Below are positions 10,901 through 22,501 of a DNA stretch of 64,000 bases, piece after piece. Source of the DNA: Toxoplasma gondii ME49. Lineage: Eukaryota > Apicomplexa > Conoidasida > Eucoccidiorida > Sarcocystidae. The DNA is taken from NCBI RefSeq assembly GCF_000006565.2, contig NC_031477.1, positions 3,871,137 through 3,935,136 on the forward strand, in the 5' to 3' direction. Made by a program: the position numbers and the translations under genes. The notes below the pieces were generated by a model. That model did no database searches. It saw only the letters and a program-made list of their open reading frames with translations, and was not told the DNA's origin. The first letter of the stretch is position 1. Each line of letters starts with the position of its first letter.

Positions 10901-13188
10901 CGGCATCGTTTTTCAACATCTCGAAAACAAGAGCATGCAAGCCTTCCTCGGTCTCGACAAAATCCAACCGCGACAACTGCCGCCAGGTACGCGCTGCGCT
11001 CGCAATTCGCACACACAGGCTCGCGGGCGTCTCTGCATGCGCATACTTCTCGGCGTTCTCCTCGCGCATGCAGAATAGCTCTGCGTGACTCTCTGCGGAG
11101 AGCGGTGTCGATCTGCAGAGACGTTGCTCAAGAGACACTCGGTCGTATATCTGTCTGTCTTTGTCGACTACGCCTCGTGCTGGCCTCCACAGATGAACGC
11201 GAGTCTGGAGACGCGGAGTTCGCTCTCAGAGTGTTTCCGGTCTTTCGGTGTGAAGGTCCTCTGCTGCGGGGGGGGGGGGCGGTGTCTCTGCCAGTCGGCC
11301 TTTCGATTCTTCGTCTTCTCCGTCGGTTCGCTTGCCTATGTGCCATTTTCTCTGTTCTTCATTTGTTTCTCCGACGCGCCTCACGCCTGCAGGCGTCGAG
11401 GCTTCCGGCATTTTAGTGACGATGGCAGACGAGCTGCGCGCGCGTCAATTCGCGCGGCATCTCGAGGGCGGAGCGCAAAGCGCAGGAAAGAGAGAAGACG
11501 GCGAGCGAGGCGACTCGACAGAGACGAACCAAGCGGGGAAGAAGAAGGAGGAACCTGCGAGCGACAGCGACGAAGACGTTCGCCTGAAAGATGGAACGCG
11601 AGTTGGCCTGAAAAAGAACGACGTCATTCTGGCGATAGACGGAGTCGATGTGGCTAACGATGGAACTGTCTTCTTCAGGTTCGTTCCTTTTTGCGTCGAC
11701 AAAGCTCAGCCCACTGCACCCTCGAGAGAGACGTCGCACATGGCTTGCGCTCAAAAATCAATATATAGTCGTGGATATACGTACAAATATATATATATAT
11801 ATATATTTTGTATCCATGTATATAGTAGTCGTGCATGTGGAGATGTGAGGTGTAGTGTTCGTATGGAGAGGTATGTCTATTCAGATGGATAGATCTATTA
11901 TATTCATACATATACATTTATATATATATGTATATGTGTAGATATATGGAGAGAGAGACTGTTCTTCTGTTTGCCCCTGCATCGAAACTCCATTTATGTC
12001 GTGACTTTAGGAGAAATACGACTCGCGACAGATGGTGTGTTCCCTCACATTGAAACTGTTATTCTCTTTTTCTTCAGAGAGATGGAAAGAGTAAATGTCT
12101 CGCATACGATTTCTTCGAAATTTATCGGCGACACTCTCCGGGCCACCGTCCTGAGAAAGAAGGAGGTGGTTGACGTCCTTGTGAGTTCCACTTGTCACCC
12201 ATTTCTTCAAGGAACAATGTCTTTCTTCCTCATCTTCGGTGTCGCATCTTCTCTCTTCTCTCTCCTTCTCCTTTCGTTTCTTTCCTGTCTTTTCGGTTCT
12301 CTCTTATCTCTGTCTCTTTCTCTTTCCTTCTCTCTCATTTTTTCTCGCCTTTTTCTCTTCTTCTCTCTTCTCTCTCCCCGTTTCCCTCTTCTGCGTTGGG
12401 TCCGTGTTGCCGGCACTCTTCGTTTTGCGGATATCTTTGCTTGCAGGTTCCGCTTATCGAGGAGAACGCGCTTGTTCCGAAGCACCAGTGGGACAAGAAG
12501 GCGCGGTACCTCATCTACGGAGGACTTGTCTTCTGTCCTCTCACTCTCGAGTACTTGAAGGTACGACCGAGTGGGCCGCAGATCTCAGATGGCCTCCCCC
12601 GCGATGGAGCGGCGCGTTGGACGGTTCCTCTCTCCCCTGTGGTTCTGATGGCTCGTTTCTTCTCTGCGGATTTCGCCGCAAAGACTCCTTCAGTCTCTGA
12701 CTGCCGGCGCCGCGTTTCGTCGCGGCCTCCGCGCGTTCTGTGATCAACGGCTCGGGGGATTTCCGCGAGGAAACTCTGAGACTCGGAAGACACCCACGAA
12801 CTCTCGAGTGGAGGACTAGTGGCCACCGAGAGCTGGGGAAAACGCAGTGCCGGTTCACTCCCGTCTTCCTCGCAGGGACAGCAAACATGTTTTGTGTCTC
12901 TTCGTTCTTTCTCTCCGCTTTTTCAGGATGAATTTGGAACGAAATTCAGCGAACGCGCACCTGCCTCCCTTCTCCAGCCTCTCGCCGACATCTTTGCGAA
13001 GGAAGAAGGAGAGGAACCTGTTATTCTCAGCCACGTAAGTCTCCTCATCTCAACACGTAAAACGACTCTCGAAACAAAGCCAGGCTCCACCCATATATAT
13101 ATATATATATAATAGATATATATATATAATAGATATATATATATATATGATATATATATATATATATAATAGAGCAGCGTACAAATGC

Positions 13189-13222
<34 letters not shown>

Positions 13223-13602
13223 GTTTATGGATGTGTATATTTCCAGTGAAGCGTTCGATAAGAGTTGAACTGGTTTTTTTCCAGATTCTTGCGTCGGACC
13301 TCACGAGCGGATACACGTTCCGGAATTGCCTCCTCACTCATGTCGACGGCCAGAAAGTCCTCAACATGAAACATCTCGCCAGCCTCCTTGGCCTTCCTCT
13401 TCCTGCTTCTTCTCCCTCTTCTGCGCCTTCTTCGGTTTCTTCTTCTCCTGCTGAGTCGTCGGAGAAGAAGGAGAACGACTTTGTCATTTTTCTGCTGGAG
13501 AACAAAGTTCAACTGGTTTTGGAGCGGTCGAAAGCTGAGAGCATGCAGCCGTTTATTTTGAAGCAGCACGCGATCCACTCCCCCACCAGCGAGGTCTTGT
13601 GA
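7902..13602 (+). CDS. DegP2: DegP2-type (HtrA family) serine protease, probably mitochondrial
   Basis: Nine exons: 7902-8689, 9290-9410, 9888-10009, 10697-10986, 11393-11678, 12078-12180, 12447-12560, 12927-13034 and 13285-13602 (TGA). They give 749 aa. All introns are GT-AG and phases agree. The trypsin-like triad is visible: His249 in TNAHCV, Asp280 in HECDLALI and Ser359 in NPGNSGGPA. The last motif is followed by [18 protein letters not shown] and YTGFPSAGI, the order found in plant DegP2. PDZ-type sequence follows ([18 protein letters not shown]), then a second DegP2-specific half ([29 protein letters not shown]). The start at 7902 (caccATGG) begins an Arg/Ser/Ala-rich, acid-poor stretch ([14 protein letters not shown]) typical of a mitochondrial presequence. 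An in-frame ATG at 7269 would add 211 residues. From memory of the literature, T. gondii DegP2 is mitochondrial and was linked to heme metabolism and artemisinin susceptibility. Residues about 454-506 are a charged insertion in the first PDZ. Confidence 0.93.
8391..8443. repeat. Adjacent inverted repeats inside DegP2 exon 1
   Basis: 8391-8410 has 8-bp arms (TCGGGTGT and its complement) around a 4-base loop. 8416-8443 is a perfect 28-bp palindrome (left arm TGTTGGGCGAAGGC, right arm its exact reverse complement) centred on GGCGCC. Both are translated, the second as part of [10 protein letters not shown]. Confidence 0.9.
9181..9232. repeat. 15-bp tandem repeat in DegP2 intron 1
   Basis: About 3.5 copies of CGTYTGCGTTTCGTT lie upstream of the exon starting at 9290. 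The repeat is T/C/G only and without obvious coding meaning. Confidence 0.85.
10039..10092. repeat. Purine 12-bp tandem repeat in DegP2 intron 3
   Basis: Tandem AGGGAGAGAAAG units lie just downstream of the 5' splice site at 10010. This makes the intron purine-rich at its start and pyrimidine-rich at its end. Confidence 0.85.
10478..10696 (+). repeat. 27-bp tandem repeat carrying splice-acceptor-like CAGs (DegP2 intron 3)
   Basis: Eight units of a T/C-rich sequence each end in TTCAG or TCCAG. The CAGs end at 10504, 10531, 10558, 10585, 10612, 10639, 10669 and 10696. Spacing is 27 except for one 30-base step. The last CAG is the acceptor needed to give [14 protein letters not shown], matching the family. 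Because every step is a multiple of three and the frame stays open, each upstream CAG would add an in-frame repeat of the type SPFSSVFLL. Confidence 0.9.
11784..11948. repeat. TA-rich arrays in DegP2 intron 5
   Basis: (TA)n tracts at about 11786-11807 and 11896-11947 are separated by mixed sequence, between exons 11393-11678 and 12078-12180. Confidence 0.85.
13092..13226. repeat. Long (TA)n array in DegP2 last intron
   Basis: Roughly 130 bases of TA runs interrupted by ATAGAT and AGAGCAGCG. The array occupies more than half of the 250-base intron before the final exon. Confidence 0.9.
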
Positions 13603-15438
13603 GCGACGCGGAGAACGAAAAGAGAAAGAAACAAGAAACGCGGTCGCCTCGCCGTCAGGTGCCTGTGCTCGCTTCACCGGCGTGTACATGCAACGCGAAG
13701 CAGGGCAAAGAGGCGAAGAAACGAAGAAGGAGGAAAGAATGAGAAAGGTACGGAAAGGAACAGAGAGAAGGCGAGAGAGAATTTCCTCCTGTTTTTGTAT
13801 GAGCGTTTCTGCGTCCATGGTTGTTCGAGCGAAGAGAGTGCTCGCGGCCTCTAGGGCATTGAAAGAAACGGGCCATTCAACCGTCAGTTTTTTTTGTTTC
13901 AATCAACTGGTGTTCGGTGTGGCGTCTGTTTCCGCCGACTCATAAGGAGTCCGTGCTCGCACAGAAGATGCTTATTCTGTCGGTCAAGTGTGAAGACTTG
14001 CGAACGGTCCGAGACTTTGCCGGTACGCAACTGCGGCGCTTCTCGTGTGCAGCTGCTCTGTGCCTGAAGACGGATTTCTTTTCATTGAAGAGTCTCCTTC
14101 CATTGACGCGGCTTCTGCCTTCAGTCGAGTCGCTCGGATTCAGCAGCGAAGCTTCACCTTTCACTGAAAACAGGGAACTCTTCTCGTCTGCAGAAGCGAC
14201 TCCTCTTCCCCGAGTGAACTTCTCTTCCGCCAAAGAGTCTCCGGCTTCGGGAAGCTTGCGCGGAAGACAAGATCCGAGGACTCGACAGAGACGCGGCGGG
14301 AGACAGAGAAAGAAGAAAAAAAAAGAAGACAGAGGGTGCACGCCCGCAGCGATAAGAAAGACCATTTGAGAAAATAAAGGAGAGAGAGAAAGAAGTAAAG
14401 GAAACGCGCGGAACGACAGCAAAGGAAAAAGCGAAGGACGAAACGAACGAAGGGCGCCACGACGACCTTCTACACTCGAAGTGCCAGATGCATCGGACTG
14501 CCTACCTCGTCTTATAGACGAACACACGGACACATGTCTATCCACATGCGCGTAGGCCTGTTTATGCATATATATATATATATATATATCTGCACATATA
14601 TATATATATATGTATGTATATATATGAAAATCGTTGTATATATGCTTGTGTGTATCACTGTAAAAACGTACACGGCGCGATTCGTAGATTCGTGCAGAAA
14701 GTCCAAGGTCCGGACGAGAGAGAGATTTCTCTTGAGAAGAAAGAAAGCGAAAAAACGACACGGAGACGCAGCGAGTGTACCGAGAAAGCAGAGAGGCGAG
14801 AAGACCGCGAAACGGACAGTGAAAGACAGAAGCAGACGGAGGGGAGCTGTCGAGTGACGAGACACGAGCGATTTTGAGGTGTGGTAGCACTTGGTCGACG
14901 CTGCGTTCCCGGAGCATCTCGTTTTTTCCAAGACTGGAGACAGGAAGAGAAGAAACGGATCCAAAAAAGGGGAGGGGAGACAAAGAGAGGTCTTGAAATC
15001 AGAGCCCAAGAACAGACAAAAGCATCCTTCAAAGTTGGAAATGTTCTCCGCTCGCGAGACAAGAAGACAGGACGATAAAAGAGATACGAAAAAAGATGAA
15101 CCGAAAAGCAAAGAAGAAAACACCTGCCGATGCAGCGAACGGAGGAAAGCCCCAAGGAAAAAATTAGCCACACACCTGCTCCTTGCAAAACTTCATGAAA
15201 ATACACATTTGTATGTACATCCACATGCACAGTGCTCCCTCTCTAGTATTCACTTGTATCCATACGCATATACGCATACATGTGCACCTATACACGTATG
15301 TATACATACGTATATATGTATATATATGTATATATAGTAGGGTGTATGTACACCGGTAAAAAGAGGCCAGGGAGACGGTGGACTGAAAGGAGGAAGCTGA
15401 GAGGAGGGAGACGAAAACGGATTGTTTCTTCGTTTCTC
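13603..15438. other. Convergent intergenic region between DegP2 and SMU1
   Basis: This holds the 3' flanks of two genes facing each other. Long frames on both strands come from A/G-rich sequence (about 13680-13780, 14270-14430 and 14690-15130) and show no domain. (TA)n arrays lie at about 14566-14653 and 15301-15336. A copy of the dispersed palindrome (GGTGTATGTACACC) is at 15341-15354. I see no gene here. Confidence 0.6.
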
Positions 15439-18400
15439 TCAAGGCCTCAGGAGGTTCAAGCAGCCGTCACATCCCCAAGAAGCCATGACGTTGTGGTGAG
15501 GATGGTGCGCAACGCCGATTGTGTCTTTCTCGTGGATCTGCAAGCAGAAAGAGGAAACGAGGGCGTTGGAAGAGGCAGAGTGAAGTGGAGACGGACGCCG
15601 GCAAGAAGCAGCAGTACAGAGACAGAAGCAGGGAGAGAATTAAACAGAGCGGAGAGGGGAAAAAGACAAAGAGAGAGAAGAAAAAACGACACACAAAAAA
15701 GAAACACGCAGGCACACGAAGAGCAAGAAAACCGGAAAGAGGGGAAACGAACAAAGAGGGCCAGTCCACGAAAAAGAAGAGAGGAGCAAAGGCATTTACC
15801 TTCATGACATGCTCCAGTTTTCCTGTCGCATTCGCAAAGCAGTAGAGAGTGTTATCTTCTCCAGCGCAGTAGAGCCACTCTCCTCGCGGAGACACTGAAC
15901 GCATGCGATCCGAACAACGAAAAAATGCGGAAAATGAGAGACGAGGAATCCCAGCCACCCCAAGAACGGAGGGAAAAGAGCGAGTTTACGCACGATCAAA
16001 GGAGCACGGCTACGAACTCATAAACGTCTAAAACTCGGTGGTCGAAAAGCACAGCAGAACGTGTATCCGGTCCACATCGACCTTCAAGATCTGAGGGAGA
16101 GCTGCAGCGAATGCAGACGATTACAACGCAAACAAGAGAAATGTGTGTAGAGACAACCGCAGAAATGGAGGCAGAGCCGAGAAGAGGATCCGCGACAGAA
16201 AGGACGCGCCAAAGACAAAACAGGAGACGACCAGTTCGGGTGTACGTACAGCACGCGAAGACAAAGTCGCCTCCTTGCTTCTTTCCACTTGACCATGTTT
16301 TGATTGCGTGACCATCGAGCGTCATCAACATGATGGTTGACGTCTTCGAGCACACATATATCATGTCTTTCTCGGATCCATGCTGCAGAGAGAAAACGGA
16401 GAGAACAGAAACAGAAAGCGGGAGACATGCCTTTGAAGAAGTACGCGAGAGGGGCGCCAGCCGAGTGCGTTGCCTGCAGTCGTTCCTCCCCGCAAATCCT
16501 GACTGGAGAATTCCGCGAAAGCGTGTGTCGAGTTTTTTCGGAGTTTCGACTCGATGTCGCGAATTTCATTTCTCCGACGCGTGCCTTCTACCTGTCGCAT
16601 CGGAGTACCACGCTGTGGAGAATGCTGCCATCTGCATCTCTCACATCTCTCAGTGCACAGTGTGTTTGCTAGTGTTTTCTCTCTCTTTTTTTCTCTTCTT
16701 CTCTGCCTTTTCTGTCGCCTCAGTGTCTTCTTGCTCGTTGCCACCCTGACTTTCGGAAGTCGAACGGCATGTCTTGCAACCTCTGCTTCCGAGTGTCTCT
16801 ACACGGTCCTCTCGCTTGTTTGAGAAGCGCCTTCGAAGTCTCTTTGCGGCTCTGGGGCGGTTTCTGTTTCTGACTTTCCAGAGTCCAGCTCGGCCGCCCT
16901 GTCTCACCTTCGGCGCCAGAATGATGTTGTTGATTGCCGGGAGATGTTGAGAGGCGTTCATGTAGGGCGGCAGCGGAGGCGCGAAGGTGTGCAGACAGTC
17001 TTGCGTCTTCGCGTCCCAGATCTTCACCTTCCCGTCAGCGCTTCCTGGAAAAAAGAGACCGCGTCCAGAGAAAATGCTCGAACGGATGAAACGGCGATCA
17101 ACTGCCGACGCGACGACGCACAACGAAGGAAGTCGCGGAGTACGCGGAGACAAGTGGAAAGAAAGAAGAAGGGGAAAGAAAAACGAAGAGGAGAGAGAAG
17201 AGAGGAAACAAAGGCGAACCAGAGGGAAAAACAGAAGGACGTAGAGAAACAGACAGAGGTCAGCCTTCTCTTCGCATTCTGAGGTGCTTCACCGCTCATA
17301 TGCACTACCTATTTATACACAAAGGTGAAGCGACGTTTGCATAGACAGAAAGATACAAGTAGAAGGATGTCGAGGCGACTCGACACCTCGACAGACACTG
17401 AAACGCCAGTCGACAAAGCTGGTGACAGAGACATAAATATACACACAGATACACAAATATGGTTTTACGCAGACACAGAGGAAGACGGACGCACGCAGAG
17501 AACTGCGGCGCGTCGAGGTGGAGTGTCGAAGACAGAAACGGTCTCTACCACAGCAGACTCGGATCAACAGTGGAGAGTGGAAATCCTGCTTTCCAAAGAA
17601 ACGCAGTGTGCTTGTTCTCACCTGTGACTACGCGCGTATTGTCGGGGAGATAAAGAGCGCAGTTGACGAACGTCAGATGCCCCCTGAACTCCTTCAAAGT
17701 CTTTCCAGACTTCAGGCCGTGGATTCTGACAGACCGCGAAAGCCACAAAACAAATGTGCAGAGAACGCGCTTCGCCGCCACCTGTCTCAGCTCTTGTCAC
17801 AGACGCATGCGCGACTCTGCATGCAGCAACGGTTTCTCCACTTTATCGATACGCATAGAGATGTACAAAAACGCCAGTCGAGGGACGTGATGAAGCAACA
17901 CGCGTTCGCCTCCCCATACAGGCAAATACAAATATACATGCATATACATATATATACATATATATATACATATACATATATATATATATAATATATATAT
18001 GCGTATATGTGGCAGTTTTTTCAGGAATTGGGCTTCATTGGCATTCCTCGCTTACCTCGCAGTTGTGTCAAACGAAGACGTGAGGAGGTGTGTGTTGTCT
18101 TTGCTGAAGGAAATGGATGTAATTGCTGAGGAAAAGAAAACCAACGAGACTTTTTTATTGTTCCCGCATGCGTTCGACCGCACTGGGTCTCCACATCCAG
18201 CGTATCTACACTGCACGCAGCTCATCCGCCAGATTCACCTAAAAACCGGCCTTTCACAGCTAGGTCGAGATAGACGCAGATCGCTATAGAGGTATATAAA
18301 CAGATAAAAGGTGTACACGTATGTCCAGAAACATCGATACATGCATCCCTATATGCACATATATCAATTTATAGAGACATAAGGGCGTCTGTGTATCTCA

Positions 18401-20061
18401 AAATTGCGAGGCTTTCTTGTGACTCCCCCCCTGTGACATGTGTAAATGGAGACATGTGTATCGACGCGAAGGCGCCTCTCTTTGTATGTGTCTATGAACA
18501 TCTGTTTCTCTGATGTGGAGGCCTGGAGAAGAGATGCGGCCCTCGCTAGGGTGTCGAGGAGAGGCAAACGCCTATGTTGCTCACCTCCGTCGTGAGCACG
18601 GTCGAATTTTCGAGCGCACTGTCCTGTTGCGACAATCCAGACTTTCAGCTGTCCATCTTGGCTTCCTGTTGCCAGTACTTCGCTGTCTCTGCTGAATTCG
18701 ACTGCAACAACGGCGCTTTCATGCATCATCAGTGCGTCCTGTAGAAAGAAAACAAACGACAGCTGTGGTTTCTTTCTCTCGAAGCCGCTGGGCTTTCTGC
18801 GTAACGCGTCTTGTTTCTCGAGCGAGGCTGCACTTTTCACGGTCGCGTAGCCGGCATTCAGAGCGCTCAGAACGACGAGCGTCGAATGGAAACGCCCTCC
18901 CTGAAGGCGTGGTACTCTCCGAGGTGCCTTTCAGTGTAGCTGCGCAACCGGGTCGAGGCGTCCGCAGAGCGTCGGAACCGCTCTTCCTCCACACTTTCCC
19001 TCGAGGCTGTGGGAGCTCGACGAGCAGACTACTCGCAACTCACCTCTTTTTGGTACGCCAACTCTTTGTTGAGCTGCCCGGTCGTCCACTCCCAGACTTC
19101 GACGAATCCGTCGATCGATCCCGAGACCAGATGGTGGCCGTCGGGTGAGAACGCTGCGCACTCCGGATGCGACTTGCTTCCAAACTGAAGAAACGACAAA
19201 GGAGGTCCCGGCGAAGCCCAGAGAAAATCGGCGCGGAACGCACGAAGAAGCGACAAAGCGACGGAAGAAGAAGACAAGAAGAAAAGAAGAAAAGAAGAAA
19301 AGAAGAAAACAAAAGAAGAAAAGAAAAGAAGAAAAGAAGAAAAGAAGAAAAGAAAAGAAGAAAAGAAGAAAAGAGGAGAGCAGAGGGATTAGAAGGAGAA
19401 GCCAGCAGAAGGCGAAGCCGAGAGCAGAGGAGAGAAAGACAGATGAGAGAAAGAAGATGACAGAAGCATGAGAAGGAAAGGCGACAAGCTGGAGAGTACG
19501 TACATCCGTGTCGATCATGAAAAGGCAGGAAAACGCTTGGCAGGCGCTTTCCTGTCCTGGCGTTCGCTTTGCACATTGACGCTCCAGAAGTGGAACAGGT
19601 AGCAGCATACCTTGATGGTTTTCGCAATGGCGACTGGGAATTCTTCGCGGCCCTCTTTGCCTGTGGAGGCTGCGTTGAGGAAGAGGTCGAATTTCTCTCC
19701 GGCAGGCAGCATGCCTTTCTGTTTCTGGTATTTCAGAGACATCCCGAGTAGCGTCAACAGCCGAGAAGAAGGCACACTCTGCAGTTCGTTCGCGATGGCT
19801 GAGAAGCAACCACACCACGGCAAAAGACAAAAACGGCGCCGATACCTGTGACAGCCGTTCTTCCAAAGTCCCCAGAAAGACGGCGAACGCGCGTCGAAAC
19901 AAGCGACTTTACCGTAGCCCGCAAAGGCGAAGACGCCGAGTGGAGACACGTCAGAGATCTCGCTCGGCGCATGCAGTCAAGAAAAAGAGGTGGGAACAAA
20001 TCTGTATCTCTATTCATGCATCTCTTTCCATCTACATCCACCTACACATAAATAAATATAC

Positions 20062-20097
<36 letters not shown>

Positions 20098-22501
20098 GTT
20101 TGCTTGAAGGTGCTTCTTTATGCCCACCTGGGTCGAGGGATATGTGTAGATTTCTTTTCTGCATAGCTCTATCTATTCACACACAATCTACCTGTGTATA
20201 CCTCCAGCGAGTTTCCGTTTCTTTTTTTCTCTGTCTTCATCCCTCGACGGGTCTGCCTCTATGTGGATCGACCAGCAACGATGTGTGTGCGTCGTTTCAG
20301 GAGCAGAGAATCGCAAAGTGAACTCCTCTCACCTTGTGCGATGGCTGCGCGTCGCCTGTCTTTCGTCGAGTGTTCGTAGACATCTTTCGGATCGAAGAAC
20401 GGCTTGTTGCACAGCAGTTCGAGGCGCTTGAATTTCTCTGGATAGTGGAGACGGTATTGGTTGAAGACGCTCGTTTCTCGCAGAAGACAGCGAGCTAACT
20501 CGACTTCTCGGAGCTCCAACATTTCGCACAACACCTGAATTCGCACAGGCGGGGGAAACGAAGAAGGCGTCGGGTGAACTCACAGTGCGTCGCGCGTGCA
20601 TGCAGTGCTGGCAGAACCACGGGAGCAGGTGCCTCTGCAGGACTTTGGTCGCCTTCGGATTCCCCACTCGCGACTTTTCTAGCGAGAGACAGTTCCGGGG
20701 AGAAACAGGCCAGAGAGACAGAGAGTCGTGGAGCGGGCGGAGGGGAAACACGGAGACGAAACGTCCTGGTGTCGACGCAGATCTTCAGAAAAAAGGAACG
20801 CTTGAGCACAAAGAGAGAGAACTGAATAAACAGAGACAGAGGCCGAGAAGAAAACAGTCCGCACAAGGCAACGAAAAAGCAACTCAGAGGGAGCCAGACA
20901 AAAAACGACAGACACAGTGCGACACAGAGAGACATCACGAGAGACACAGAGAGAAAGGCGAGACAGAAGGGGATGACGCAATTCGGAGCGACGTTTTGAG
21001 GGTGGATCTCGGTAGGCCAACGGTGCAAGGGCGGTGGAAGAAAAAAAGGAGGGGGACGTGACTCTTTTTGAGATGAGGAGAGAAGACGCAGAGGCTACAG
21101 GCGCGTTCAGAGAGCCGGAAGAAAGAAGACGTCCGAGTTAAGCAGAGAGAGTAGGCATCATCGAAAAGAACAGGGAAAAAGACTGGCGAACGGCGAGAAA
21201 GAACGGACTTCAGAGCGAAGCAGCGCCAGGACCAGGCGCCTCAGAGAAGCTCCGAGTGAAACGACGAAGGCAAACGTCCAGCTGGCCTCTCGCCTCCCCG
21301 CTGCTTCTGGGAACACGGTATGAAACGCCAGACAAAGAAGAGACGAAGAGGAAGAAGAGAAGAAGAGGAAGAAGAGAAGAAGAGGAAGAAGAGAAGAAGA
21401 GGAAGAAGAGAAGAAGAGGAAGAAGAGAAGAAGAGGAAGCCCGGGAACGCGTGCATTCTTCGAGAAAGAGGCGACATTTTGGAGGGCGCCAGAGGCTTGC
21501 GTACCTGTTCGTAGAGAAGGTGGAGTGTTTCATCTTGGAGCTTGCAGTGAGAGACAGTCTGGAGCACAGTATCCCACCTGCCCTGTTGCACATCGCTGGC
21601 GAATTCCTCGACGCTCTCGACAGAATTCAAGTACACGCCAGTCTCTTCTTGAAGCACCTGCGGCAAACAGCAACTCGGCGCAGGACTCAAAGGCGTCTCT
21701 CAGCCTCGATGAGAAAGGAAACGGACTCCGCCGCTTCCCTGAATGCATGCGCATGCGTGGCGCAGAAAGAGGTGAGAGTCTCCCGCGTGCGCCCGACCAA
21801 GCCGCGGGAGCCACAGTGGGTGGAGGACATGTATCCATGAGGGGAGTTCTGTGTAGGAACGGAGTTGTGAACGGACTTGTGAATGTCTCCTGCGTGCATG
21901 CAGATCGAAGTGAGAGAAAGGCGTAAAGAGGCTACGGCGAGGAAAGAGGCGCCCAAATCATCTTGCGCCTCACGCACCTGCAGAGTTCGGGTCAAGTTGC
22001 TTTCTTGAAGGAACTGGAGGATAAGGCGGATGACGCTGCATGCGAAAAGAAGAGAGAAAAAGAAGCCGCGGTCACGAAGAAGGAAGCCGACAGACGCAGA
22101 GAGACGAAGACAAGCCAGCGGAGAGGCCTGACGAGAACGGCGAGGCGATGAGACACCCAGTGAAGGAGACGATGGGGATGAGGGGGGAGAGACAAGAAAG
22201 ACGACTTCTGCGATGGTCGAAAAGGCGACGAGAGCAAGGCGGAAAACTAAGTAAGCGCGAGAGAAGAGTTCGACGAAGAGAGAGAGCGCAGAGAACTCGA
22301 AATCAAAAAGAAGAGAAGACGGAAAGACGGAGAGATATGTCGGTGTTCGGAATTCAACGGCAGGAAGCGCAAAAGAAGATGCTGTATGAACTGAGAGAAG
22401 GCAGCGAAAGACGCCGACGAAGAGAAGCGGGACCTGAAAGGGAAGTAAAAACAACAAAGGTCGACTTACTCAGCGGAGTCGATCTCCAGATTGGTCGCCA
22501 T
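15439..22501 (-). CDS. SMU1: SMU1 spliceosomal WD40 protein
   Basis: Complete 13-exon gene. Exons, in transcript order, are 22501-22470, 22035-21978, 21657-21505, 20534-20333, 19798-19611, 19184-19044, 18738-18585, 18125-18056, 17725-17622, 17044-16908, 16382-16250, 15894-15800 and 15537-15439 (TGA). They give 521 aa, against 513 in human SMU1. All introns are GT-AG and phases match throughout. The N-terminus has a LisH/CTLH region ([15 protein letters not shown], then [18 protein letters not shown] and RWDTVLQ) and the linker [15 protein letters not shown]. From about residue 212 a seven-bladed WD40 propeller follows ([68 protein letters not shown]). It ends [14 protein letters not shown] and LLRP. 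SMU1 pairs with RED in the spliceosomal B complex and is nuclear. The gene is convergent with DegP2 and divergent from the ApiAT-like gene. Confidence 0.97.
17936..18010. repeat. TA/ATAC-rich array in SMU1 intron 8
   Basis: About 75 bases of ATATAC and TA repeats between SMU1 exons 18056-18125 and 17622-17725. Confidence 0.9.
19264..19376. repeat. GAAAAGAA purine array in SMU1 intron 5
   Basis: About 110 bases of GAAGAAAAGAA-type units. On the SMU1 transcript this is a long polypyrimidine block (TTTTCTTC) upstream of the exon 6 acceptor at 19185. Confidence 0.9.
20049..20101. repeat. TA-rich array in SMU1 intron 4
   Basis: ATAC/TA repeat between SMU1 exons 4 and 5. It is the last long TA array before a gap of nearly 23 kb. 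Confidence 0.9.
21340..21438. repeat. 17-bp purine tandem repeat in SMU1 intron 3
   Basis: Units of GAGGAAGAAGAGAAGAA recur with a period of 17 (starts at 21365, 21382 and 21399). On the transcript they form a TTCTTCTC-rich polypyrimidine stretch. Confidence 0.88.

Noticed and set aside
13940..14983. 347-codon minus-strand frame between DegP2 and SMU1
   Set aside because: The reading consists of Ser/Leu/Phe-rich runs over purine-rich plus-strand DNA and passes through a TA array. No motif and no splice context.
15280..15807. 175-codon Arg/Glu-rich plus frame over the SMU1 3' end
   Set aside because: It overlaps the last two SMU1 exons, which are firmly identified on the minus strand. The frame is low-complexity purine sequence.
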